From Mycteria americana (Eukaryota > Chordata > Aves > Ciconiiformes > Ciconiidae), in NCBI RefSeq assembly GCF_035582795.1, contig NC_134365.1, positions 35,072,135 to 35,136,134 on the forward strand: a DNA stretch of 64,000 nt. The letters run 5' to 3'. A program made the position numbers and the translations under genes. Under the pieces are notes generated by a model, which saw nothing but the letters and a program-made list of their open reading frames with translations, made no database searches and was not told the origin of the DNA. Shown piece by piece: positions 1 to 11,500 of the stretch; the stretch's first letter is position 1; every line of letters begins with the position of its first letter.

Positions 1-1430
1 GAAAAAGACGGGAGAGCATGGGAGGAAGGAGAGTCCCATTTCTGCTCAGTCACCACTCTTCCCCTGGTAAAGAACAAACCCCCAAACCAGCAAACCCTGA
101 CGAAATGTAGGACAGAGACCCAGGACGAGGAGCCCACAAGCAGTCTGGCTGAGAGAGCCCTGCCTCCCCTTCCATCCTTTAAAACCCTTGTAAAAAGCAG
201 GATTTGGACACGGAGGACAATTGCTCCTCCATGTTCTATGGCAGTCTGCAGAAAGCATCGAACAATTCAGAGGATAATCCTCTGCACAGGGGTGTGAGGA
301 GCGTGGCGCTCGCTGCCAACACGTCTCCCGTCCTCACCCGGGCTGGAGAGCCCCGTTGGTCCAACTACAGCATAAATAGTCTCAAGTGACAAGCCAGAGG
401 ATGCTGCAGTGTGCTTCAGTGAAGTGCTCTCTCTATGGTGCCTCTTAAAAAGGAAAAAAAAAAAAACCCACCACCTTCCAAAAAGGCAAAGTCAAATAGG
501 AGTCATTCAGTATGACAGTGAAGCAGATCCCATTTTAGTCAGTGAATTTCCACCGAGCCACAGCAGAAGGCCTCTGCTCACCGGGAATATGGCAATTTCT
601 AGATTTCGGACAGGTCTTGCCACTTGATTTCAGCGCAATTTTGGCATAGGCTCCTAGCCTGAAAAGGGCAGTTACTGATACTCTGGATCCTTCAGCAACA
701 GCTGGAATTTCCTTTTAGAGGCTTTTTAAAGAAAGTTGGTACTTTGGCAGCAAATGAAGTAAAAGTTAGACGGAAGGATGCTCTTTCTTTCTCCCCCTGT
801 AGCTGTTCTTACTTTTGATCTAAAACAGTTAGACTGAGAATGTCTTTTTTTTTCCTCCCAGAATGTATTTTATCAATTAACAAGGACCTTTTGCTAATAC
901 TTTACTTTTAGAACCATGGCTGGTACATGTTATTTTGCCTTTCAAGCACGAGTAAATCCCAAACAAACCTGAAAGTGAGTGAAGCACCACAAAAGCACAG
1001 CTTACTATCATTTGGAATAGAGGTTAGTAGAAATGCCCCAAAGCAGTCCGCGGGACACTGAATAGCCTAAGGCTATGTGGCGGGTTCAGCTGGTGGCACA
1101 AGCAGACTACAGTTTCGCCTTCCGTAAAACCAGCTGCCAAACACGGGGTTTATTTCAGTCCCCCTAATGCCACATAAACAAAGCCCGGGTTTACACACCT
1201 CCTCGTCTCCTCTTTCACAAGGAGATACGTCCTAGCTACAGGTTGCATTACAAACTCTGCAAAACAATGGAACAAACCCGCTGCCCTAAGAGCAAGCCGG
1301 ACGCATATACACGCGAGCAAATCCATACCCAGGCGTTCAAACCTGCCCTTTTTTGTTCTCCCTTTCGGCTCGTTAAAAGCGAGCAGCTTAGCTGTTACTA
1401 TGTATTTACGGAAAAACACGCACACACACA
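1..1430. other. Intergenic or intronic DNA, no gene recognised
   Basis: The open frames here are short and have no recognisable domain or splice-site support. A short A-run lies near 449-463. If the CpG island at 1.4-2.6 kb is the promoter of a minus-strand gene, this stretch would be the beginning of its first intron. I see no sequence resembling the N-terminus of SNAT1 or any other SLC38 protein. Confidence 0.5.
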
Positions 1431-2094
1431 CGCACAGGCGTGCGCGCCGTGGGCCCAGCCTGCATTTTCTGAATACCGTAAAACTTCCCCGGACCCTACG
1501 GCAGCGCTGGATTTAGGCGAACGGCAGGAACGCTGCCCAGCAAGGCAGGACTAAACCCGCGGCCGCGCATCTTGCGAGGGCTGCGGCACACGCGGCCCAG
1601 CCGCGCAGCCCCAGCCATCACGCTGGCCAGGGTGAAACTCTATTTTTTTTTTTGGTGCTGCCAGCGAAAGCTCGTAGCTGCCAACTGCCGGGTTTTGGGG
1701 TTTTTTTTTCGTTTTCTTTTTGTTTTTTTTTTTTTTTTTAAAGGCACGCTGCAGCGACTCGCTACGGCAGCATCCCGGCGGGCAGCCCCCCCGCCGCCCG
1801 CCCCGGCCGCGGGGAGATGCCGCATGGCCGGCTCCGTCCCCACCCGCCCCGCCGCAACGGTGCCGCTGGGCTCCCCCAGCCCAGCCCTTCCCCGACTCGC
1901 TGCGCGCATTTTTCGGGTTTGAAAATCCTCCGCGCCCGGCGGCGGAGGCACGTTTGCCGGGGGGGGGGGGGAGGGGGGGGGCGCTGCGCACACGGCGGAG
2001 ACAAAGCGCGGCCCGCGGCGGGCTCCGGCCCGCGCTGCGCGGCCGCGGCGCGCAGACAAAGGCTGCGCGGGGAGCCGCGTCCCCGTCCCCCCCG

Positions 2095-2103
2095 ATTGCA
2101 TCA
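2095..2103 (-). promoter_or_regulatory. Amino-acid response element-like motif (TGATGCAAT)
   Basis: The minus strand reads TGATGCAAT, the C/EBP-ATF composite site used by ATF4 at amino-acid-responsive genes such as CHOP (DDIT3). It lies in the CpG island, 11 nt past the candidate minus-strand donor, so it would be at the very start of intron 1. Mammalian SLC38A2 carries its response element in intron 1 too. Function here is inferred. Confidence 0.4.
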
Positions 2104-2115
2104 GCTGCCGCCTAC

Positions 2116-2300
2116 CTTCCCGAGGAGCCGCGGGGATCCCCCGAGGTATAATCCACCCTCTCCGGCGAGACCCGGCCGGAGCACCCCGACAAATAATTAC
2201 AGTGATAATAATAAAATAAAATTAAAAAAAAAAATTAAGAAAAAGGGGCGAGGACGTGGGGGGGAAATTAAACTGGCGAAAGGAAGACGGCGAGGAAGAT
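2116..2300 (-). other. Candidate non-coding first exon (possibly SLC38A1)
   Basis: On the minus strand a plausible splice donor GGGAAG|GTAGGC falls with the exon's last base at 2116, inside the CpG island. The upstream boundary is arbitrary because no transcription start can be read. Assignment to SLC38A1 rests only on conserved gene order. The donor could be a chance match in GC-rich DNA, or the island could serve a plus-strand transcript. Confidence 0.25.
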
Positions 2301-2570
2301 GCCGCTCCTCCTCCCGCCGCGGGTGTGTGCATGTGGAGGTGGGCGGGCAGGCGGGAGCGCGCCGGGCGCGCCGCCGCGCTGCGCCGGGACCGGAGCTGGG
2401 GCCGGGGCCGGGGCCGGGGTCGCGCCGCCAGGTGCTGCGGGACGCGGAGCCGCGGAGCCCCCGCCGCGCCGCCGCCCCGGGGCCGCCCGCTCGCACGTGG
2501 CCCGGGGCAGGGGACCCGCGGGGTCCCCGGCACCCCCCGCTCCCCGGCCGCGTGTGCCTTCAGCGTCTTT

Positions 2571-5500
2571 CTCTTTTTAAAAACAATTTTTTACTCTTTT
2601 TACAACAACAACAACAAAATCATTTTTCTGTCTCTTTTTACGCCACGGCTTGCCTACAGGAGTGCCCCTCCTGCCAGGCAGGCCGGGGTTTTGTGGCATT
2701 TTCCCTGAAATGGCCACGGAAGATCTGGCATCATCACGTTACCCAATTTCCTGTTTCGTCATGCAAAATGTATATGCTGCAAATGCTGCCATTTGCGTGA
2801 GGGGTCAGAGCATTTCCAACTGGGGCAAGGCATGCTTTTCAGATACAAAGGGGGATCTGATGTACAGGTGATCTGCTGTAGCTTGCTATTTCCATACTAA
2901 TCTCTAGAAAGCATCGTATGAGCTTTTTGGCTTGGAAAAAAACTTTTAAAGAGCAAGCCTGAAGCAAGATGGCATTGCCGCTGACAAATTTGAGACTGCA
3001 GTCCTTGATTTCACGCCGTGCAATGCGTGACTTGCACGGGGTATCACAAGGCAAAGAGTAAAAGGATGCTGGAGCGTGCAGGTTTGGGGGCAGTTTGCCT
3101 GGCCGCCTGCAGAGCGGGGACAGCTGCTGGGAAGCTCTCCCGGTAACTCTGCCAGCAGCTTCTCTAGGTTTTTGCTCTGGAAGTTCCCCTACTGGGTCTC
3201 CTAAATGTCAGGCCAAAAAGGCAGGTGACACACATGAAGAACTGTGGTTTTCAAATTACCATCTTTGCATGTACAACTTGGATTCCCGTTTTGGTGCTTG
3301 TACTGCATTGTTTTTTCACTGGGGTAGCTCTTTGAATGTGAAGGGCTGTGCAAACAGTAATTTAATTAACACCCATCGCACCCTGCTAGGACGAGGGCCG
3401 TATCATCCCAGTAACGAGAGTGAAGCCAGAGGAAGAGCTAGCTGCCCAAGGTCATGAAGCCAAAGGCTGCTCTTTTCAACACTTCCTCATGTGAATAAAC
3501 CTCTCCGGGGCTCACACCAGCACGCTGCGCAGCCCCGTAGAAATTTCAGATCGACAAAGGATCGACTTGGATTCCAAGTCAGGGGCTTGGCTCCCCATCC
3601 AGCCCTACGTGCAAGGCACCATGGCCGAAAGCAGAGAAGAAAGTATTTGCAATTCACTCTTACTCAATTAGACTTACTTCTCTTAAACTGACAATCAACC
3701 CCCCCCCCCCAAATTACTAAATAAAAAAGTGTATTATGTAGGTCAGGTGGTATCATTGTAGGGAATAAGAAGAAACTCTACTTTGTTTCTTAAAAAAACC
3801 CCATGTATCAGGCTGATTATCAGGTGAATGGTCGTTGATTTGATGTGTTCTGTTACCACCATTCATTTTATATCTGTAAAGGCAGGCCTTTTCTACCTTA
3901 CAGATAATTTGATTCTTACCTTGTCATGCATATTCTTACAACCAAGGTAATTCTTTTCCATAGAATTTGGGAAAAAAAATTTTTAGCGTATCTTAACACA
4001 GCTCCACAAAAATGATAGGACTTATCAGAAATGGAAACTAATTTTCTTTGCACTTTTAGTATTTCAGATTTCTCCACTCTCCTCAAATTTCTCAGTATCT
4101 TTCTGATTTTTTAGCCCTGTTGGTTCTGTTTGCCTTGATATTCTGTGAAACCTTGATGCTTGTGACCAGCATCTTCTAGTTCTAGCTTTTGTGATTTCTT
4201 GTAAGCTTTTTTCCAATAGATTTTCATGCCATTCACTCCTTATTGACCTTATTCACTCCTCCTGGGCCTTTCTCTTTATCCTTTTCACATATAATCTCGT
4301 TCCTAAAGCTGGCTTCAGATACACCGAAGATTCAGGAATTTGCTTTTATATTTCAAGCCCATCATTTGTCTTCCTCCTGTCCGTCTAGAACTGGCGGTTC
4401 TCTTCTTGGATGCCTTTCAATGCACTTTTATCTAGCCAAAATGGATCCTCTTCTCTTTACTCTGAAATAGCCCTGAGCCTTTCTCTGTCTGTGATAACAC
4501 CATTCCCATCCTTCTTTTGTTCAGACCTGCAACTTCCAGATGTTCTTTAGATTATGTTTCGGCTGCCTGAAATGCATCAACAGCCACGTTCATTTTCAGA
4601 ACTACACTCCGAAGTGCAGTGTTCTTCCAGAGTCTGGAAAAGTCCCTTGTGCACTGTCCTTCAAAAATTTATGCTTATTGACTAACTTAAACTGTCTAAT
4701 GGAAACTGCAGGTATGCAACAAAAAAAATACCTATATAATAAAAGTGAACTTAAATCAAAAGACACCAAATACTTCTTTGGTTGACTAAATTATCACACG
4801 TGTGAGCATTTGGCAGGCTTCTCCATGCACGGTTTCTGAATGCTGTTTGATTTGGGGTGCATTTTATTGAAAGTGGGACTTGGTTGGCTTCTTTGTTGTC
4901 TTTTGCTTCCAAATTGCAGTGAAGCCTACAAGAGATTCCAAGCACAATTCTTGCACCTGGCGCAAAGCTGATGACAGAGGGTCATTAAATTTGGATGATT
5001 ACCCATTCAAATATTTTACCCCTGGGCAAATATATGGCTACGGCCCAGGGGAAAGCAGTTGCTGGGGTTGGAGGTAGCTGTACCTGGGGGGGGGGGGGAT
5101 TCATGGCTGATGTGACAAGCCTGACAGGAGGAGCTGGAGGTGCTTACAGAGTTCTCTTCACCTCTATTTTAGTACATCCGTCATTGGCATGTTTGAACTT
5201 ACGTGTTACTGCTTGTGTGAAAGAGAGGGGAATAAAAGAGAACAGATCAGAAGTGGAAAGCCAGCTGAAGGAGAAAAATCGTGTGTTTTGCAGAGAAGCT
5301 GCTTGCTGCCAGAAAGTGACCTTGAACATCGTTGGAGTCTCTGACTGGCCTTCAAGAATGGCCAAGAGTGATGAGGAAGCACAGGGTGTAGGCAATGGCT
5401 ATTTTTGCACCTCAGTGCTACATCTACGTCTTGTGCTAGTTGAAATAAAAAGCACATAGACTTTTGGGGCTTTTTTTGTTTGGTTTTGGTTTTTTTGAAT

Positions 5501-8500
5501 GAAGACTTTGTGTCCATTTGCTGCAGAGAGCCCACGAGCTTAGGTCTGATAAGGCAGTGTCTAAGCTACAGGGCTGCTCACAGGAGGGGGCAGTACTTTT
5601 AGGAAGCAGTTAGGCGGTGAGATCTCCCTCCCACCAAGGCTTCACAGAGACTGTATGCTCAAAAAGTGTTGCAGATGTGCCTCAAGGAGGAACAAAGTGC
5701 TGGTACCTACTTGGGCTGAGGGTGGTTCAAGCCTAAACATACCACGGGGCCCACTGAGGTGGGTGAACTCTTCCAGGGCAGTACAGTGAGCTATTGCACT
5801 GCCCAGTGCAACTTTCTTCCTGGAAGTAAAATTTTCAACAAATATGGTTTCTCTAGTCTGCCAGGATTTGCTATCAGACAAAAATAAAGGTTTCTTGGAA
5901 ATCTATTGCCATGTTAAAAGCCTGCTGGTGCTAGCAGGGTCCCGACATTGATTCTGTGACATTAGTTGAGAAGGATATTTTGCCTAGCAGCTGAGCAAGT
6001 AAAAACATCATTAACTACGATGCGTAATATACGATCTGTACATGACTGGTCTTGCACGATACTCTGAAAAGAACTGCCCACACTTGTCACAGATTTCGTG
6101 AACACTGATAGCATCAACTGTGTTTAAACATGTGTTCAGCCGCCTCCAACTCTGCATGTTGAGACAATCCGTTTTCGAGGGCTGCGAAATCTTGCATGCA
6201 TGTCTGTGACTCTGTGATCATGAGATGGTAATGATTTGTTAGTTTCTTGGCCAAAGTGGGGTATACAACTACAATGACTAATCCTGGTTTAATAGGAGGA
6301 GTTGTCCTCTGCTCTTCCTCTTTAGATTCAGGAGTTCATGCAATGAACCAGGTAGCTGTGCTTTTTCTCCTTACCTTCTGATCATCTGCTCTAACTCTTT
6401 TCTTTGGTCAGAACAAGTGTTTTACTGGAATACAAAGGTTTCAAACTTCTTGCATGAGGCTAAGGAAATAGCAGTGACTAAAACACAGAGACTTGCAAGT
6501 ATGGTAGATGTCTGTAGTGGCAGTAAAAGCTTCATTTAAACACACTTTAAAAGCATGTGTAACAATGCTCTTCTGTTTAATCGCTTTTAAGGTGTTGCTT
6601 CTTACTGTCAATATATAGTGCTATAGACCAATTTATATGGTCTGAAATGAGTAAATTCAGACTTTGTCATAACCATGATGCTGAGTTGTGTTACAACACA
6701 ATGAGGAGATCCTCTCTCCTTTTCCCCAGAAAAGGATAATTTTTGCCATTCCATTTGTACAGAGTAACTTTAAAGGCTTGCTCAGCATTTTGAGGGATAG
6801 TACCTGTTATGTTGGGTTGCCAGAAATGGTCCTGGCAACTTGCAACTCCTAGTCCCAGTATAAGGCATAGCTATGGAACATGGGATGTGTCTAGAAACAT
6901 GAAATAATTGATAACTGTTGTGAATTAAATTATACTCAAGATAATTTATTTAATCCGGGACTGGCTTGCTAGTGCACAGCCCAGTAATTGAATTCTCGTC
7001 TGTTAAAAAAGATAGATTAAAAGATACATATATAAAAGAAAAGAATATGAAAGTTTAATTCAGAGTTTGGGTGCCAAATATTATATATGTATATCCATAT
7101 CATTAATAAGAAGCATTCAAAGTTGCTGAGCATCTCTCACTGCTGCTTAAATCCATGGGAGCTGAAGGAACTCGGTATCTCTAGAAATCAGGGTGCTCAT
7201 TTACCTGACTATGTATGAAATTAGATGCTAACCTGTAAGTAGCCAGGTTGCACATACTGACCTTATTGTAATCCACCAATAATGTATCCTGGAGAAGTTA
7301 TGAGATTATGAAACATCATGAAATGAGTGAATTTGAAAAAAAGGAGTGAATTCTTATTTTTGACAATTCCCGTCTAATAAGATTACATAAGCTTTTCAGG
7401 ATTGTCATAAAATGATGAACTCTTTAAATCACCACAGTAAACAACCAACCAATAAAGATTAGCTTTACACACAGGAAATTCATACTCAAGGAACAGAGGA
7501 CTTGGTTAAAATGAAGTCCTTTAAGAACATGTTGATGGCTAGTATTTTTGAAAGAATAAACCAAAATAAAGCTATTGACATGCCCAAGGGCATGTCGGGA
7601 AGTATGGCTGAAATACAGCAGAAATAGTAAGCTTATTTAAAAGCTGAGGTTGTTAACACATCTGTAAGACTGGGCAGGTGCCTCATGTGGTTCTGGGTAA
7701 CCATCCCTCGGTTCCTCTGGTATTTACATTAGCTTTTGCAATTCTTTAAAATGCAAACAAATTCCATTTTCATTAAACCTAAATGAAATCAGTGAAAGCA
7801 AAATTTAATCCGTAATTTACAAGGCTTCGGGTATCATGTATGCCGTGAAAGTCCTTCCCTAGAGACTGTGACAGTGCTGTAGGCCAAAGCAATGCTCTGT
7901 GCGTGCGTGTTCAGTGGTTATTAAATGTGCATGCATTTAATAATGTGTTTATGGAGGAGTCAAGTTCTGTAGAAAAAACATTAAACTGATAAAATTAAGC
8001 TAACTGGAACTTCATGTTATAAATACCGCAAAACTTTCCGATCTGCTCGAGACAGGGAAGTCTCCAGCACTGCTGGCGTGGCTGCTTCCCCCGAGCCTCC
8101 CTTGCAGCACGGAGCTGGTCACCGCCAGTCACACCTCCCTGACATGCTATTGGGCTCCAGCTGCAAATAAGGAAAAAAGACAAACAGCAGACAAAAATAT
8201 GAAAGTACACAGCTCTACTAGCAGTCGTGCTTAAAACCTGTGCGGTAACCTATTTCTCTCTCTGGTTTTGGGCTTCATATAGCAGCTGTCATTACAGTAA
8301 TGAAGTGATTAGATCTGCTCTGTTGCCTAATTACAGGACTAGAAATGGCATGCATTCCTGCAATCTAGTTAAGTACTCCATATCTGAATCCTCTGATTTC
8401 AAGGATAGTCTTTGGGAAATTATCTTTAGAGGACATAATTTTTTTTTTAAAGTGCACTTGATTGAAGTGAGGAGTCTATCATATTGTAGAATTATTGATT

Positions 8501-11500
8501 ATGCTAAGTAATTTGAACTTACACAGTGTTTTTCATCTCAGAATCTCCTAGTATTTTGCTACAAGGGGCAAGTATTATTAGTCCCATTGCAGATTGAAAA
8601 CTTGGAGGAAAAATGAGATAATACATTATTTATTTAGGCTTCCCGTCAAATGGTGGAGCAAGACTAGCTAGTTTAAGACTAGCTACCCTTTCCTTTCATG
8701 TCCTTGAGGGGATCCTACAAGCAAAAGACCTTTCGTTGCATTTCTTTAGGATGGAAGAGTCTTCCATGCAGGTCCTGGTGCTATAGATTTTGGGTGCAAA
8801 ACGAGACTGCTCACAGTCTCCAGTTGGATGCCGCACCTGCAAGTTTTCTTTCCCAGAGCAGCTCCCCTCTCTTTCTACAATAACCAAGAAGTTCTGTGTG
8901 GTCATATTAATGATAGGAGCACAGTATTACAAGAAAAAAGACATCTTAAAAGGCTTTATGTGTCTGCCTTAATTATCAGTATATGTCTGTACAGAGGTAG
9001 GCCTGCCTTCATGCCAGCTCCTGACATCTTTGGAGATGGAGAGCTGAACCTGCTCCCTACCAGCATCTGTTTTATTGTCTTCCAGCAGCTGTATATTTGC
9101 TCACCTAAAATGCGTTGCAGAGTTGTGGGCTTATGTCCCTCTCCTATCTGGGCTTACATCCCTATAGTGTCCTATCTGGGATGCTCGGTGTGACCAGAAG
9201 TTCAACATCTGAGTGAACACCACCTGCCTTGTCCTACTGCCTCTTCTGGTAAACGGGGGCTAGCAGAAGATGCTGTTCACTTAGCAATGCATACAACTGA
9301 TTGTGTACATTCTTACAGCAAACAAGATAATGATTATCAGTGGAACATACACCACTCAAACATTGGTAGAGGCTCTTCACGCTGGAAAAGAGATTCAGTA
9401 GTTTTAATTCTCGCTGCTTTATCTCATCTACAAGTCCCTCCAATTTTTCCATCTGTTTCACAACGCATGGTCAGACGATGAAGAAAACAGGTAACATTTT
9501 AACAAAGCTGTGTCAGAGGAAAAGTACAATAAAATTTCTAAGACCCACATAAAAGTCTAAAAGTTGGTTTAAAAGAAATTACCCTGAGGTAAGGCATAGT
9601 AGAAAAAATTCTTACAAGATCAGAGCACAACACATGCTTTACCAGTAGACCTGGTGTATAAAGCTCTGGGTAACCAGAAGGCAGAAGATACATTATGGTA
9701 TGTAGTATATATAAGTTTTTATATATTAGCATTTTATAGCTAAAATTTACACATATATATAGTGTATATTATATGTTAGCACGTCTACTATATCTCTTAT
9801 AATAAATACATTTTAAAAACCCCTGCAGATAGGCTTAGAACTTGTATTTGATGCATGAACTTGACTGTAGTTTGTTAGTGTTCTTAGTCCAAAATGGCCA
9901 CTAGAAAGCACTGTATTCCTAAAGCCTTGCCTTGGCAGCAAATCAGAGCCTGATCCTGCAAATTTTGTACACTCAAGTACTGCAGTCGTATTGGAAATGT
10001 TGTTATGGACTAGCATACACGAAGCTGCCTGAGCCAATATGTTTTTACTATTACCATCATGGCCTAATGCAGTTGTAAGAGGAAGAAGTAAGTGCATTTT
10101 GTAAATGTGTTCTGAAATATTCATGTTCATTGCAAATGCTACCTGGTTCAGGTTGTGGACGCTTTTCTAGAAGATTGTCATCTAAAAATGCTGTTTTCAG
10201 AAAGAGTCATGGTGCCGGTTTCGCAGAGTGCATCACCCTGCTTCACTCCCTGTGTGCAGGGGGCTGCGGGAAGTCGCGTCTTCAGCAATCTCAGGCACTG
10301 TTAGGGCTGACTGGAAGCTCGTTGAAGTCAATGAAGACAGACAGGTGCATAAAACATAGCCTGTGCTGAAGCACTTTCCCAAATTTGGTCCATAATGGGG
10401 AGTCCAGGATGTAATGATGTAAATAATTGCTCAGAAGTTAAAAGGGTCCGGGGGGAAGGAGCAGCCTGGGGAGGAGCACGCCTGCCTTGTAGGCTGTGGT
10501 TGCACAGACATCTCTTTTGCTTTGAGCCAGGCTGTGGCACACATCCAGGTGAAGAACACCCTCCCAAGCCTTGAGCTCAGATCAGTTCACAGAAGGGCCA
10601 GTGCAGAGGCAGAAACAGGCAGGTGGTGCACAGGCGGCTTTGCTTCTCTGAAGCCTGAACTAGCATTTTTAACCCACATGAGTTTTCTACAAGAACTTGT
10701 CTGGGACCCGACTTCCCACTGCTGGACAAGGGACTTTTTCTCCCACCCTTTCATGTCCCCTTCCCAGAATGGGTGCTCAAGAGTCCCCACTCGCTGCTGT
10801 TTCCCTTCACCAGAGCAGGTCCCTTTCTGGGACCCAGGCAGCCTCAGTGGGGGCACACCAAGACGAGGTGGCAGGGGCAGGACCGGGGTGATTGGGACCA
10901 CAGCAGGGTCACAGCATTGTCAAACCTAGTGAGGGCTGCCTGAAAATACAGGGGAAGGGGCTGGCGATGCAAACCTCTGCTAAGACTGAGAGGATACTCT
11001 CTATATGCCAGCCCGGATGGAGCACCGGAGCTCGTTCCAGCTCCCTGCAGCAGGGAGCACAGCCCTACAGGAGCTGCACAGCTCTCTGGGTTATAAAACT
11101 GCATTTATTCCCGCATCCCAGGTAAATGGAACGGTTCTGCAATTTTCCTTGGGTTTTGCACTTGTTGGTTTTTGCAGTAAAGTCTGTGGTTTAGTGCAAA
11201 GGTGAGAAGTGTGGAAAACCTGGGTGTCGAGTGGCAGATCTGCTGGTGGCAGCAGCCAAGAAGTAGCTGAGCTCAGCCACAGACTCCCCTCCTCTCTTCT
11301 TGGCTGAGACAGGATAAATCCAGCCCCACAGCTCCCCCCAAACCACCTAATGCTTGGAGCACACCTGGCATAGGAAATGTCAAGATTTTGATTGTGGTTT
11401 TAAGAAACCCAAATCAGGACCTTAAATGAAAGAGCGTTAAGACTTTGGGGCATGCCCACTGCCTGCAGTGAGAAAAACCCAAACAAAACCAGCAGCCTGT

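Larger units (their letters stand above)
1431..2570. promoter_or_regulatory. CpG island, probable promoter
   Basis: The segment is strongly GC- and CpG-rich, with many CGCG/GCCGC words and G-runs around 1960-1981, against AT-rich flanks. Two A/T blocks interrupt it: T-runs at about 1641-1740 and an A/T stretch at about 2189-2245. In human, SLC38A1 lies downstream of SLC38A2 in the same orientation, so by synteny this could be the SLC38A1 promoter, about 22 kb beyond the SLC38A2 poly(A) signals. That identity is inferred; no SLC38A1 coding exon is in the window. Confidence 0.65.

Noticed and set aside
1551-2800. Long open frames on both strands (up to 327 codons)
   Set aside because: They are Arg/Pro/Gly/Ala-rich products of a CpG island lacking stop codons. 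They overlap one another on both strands and cross poly-A tracts.
5940-5962. ATTCTGTGA, a CR1-like 3' terminus
   Set aside because: Upstream sequence lacks the CR1 3' region, so it is a chance match.
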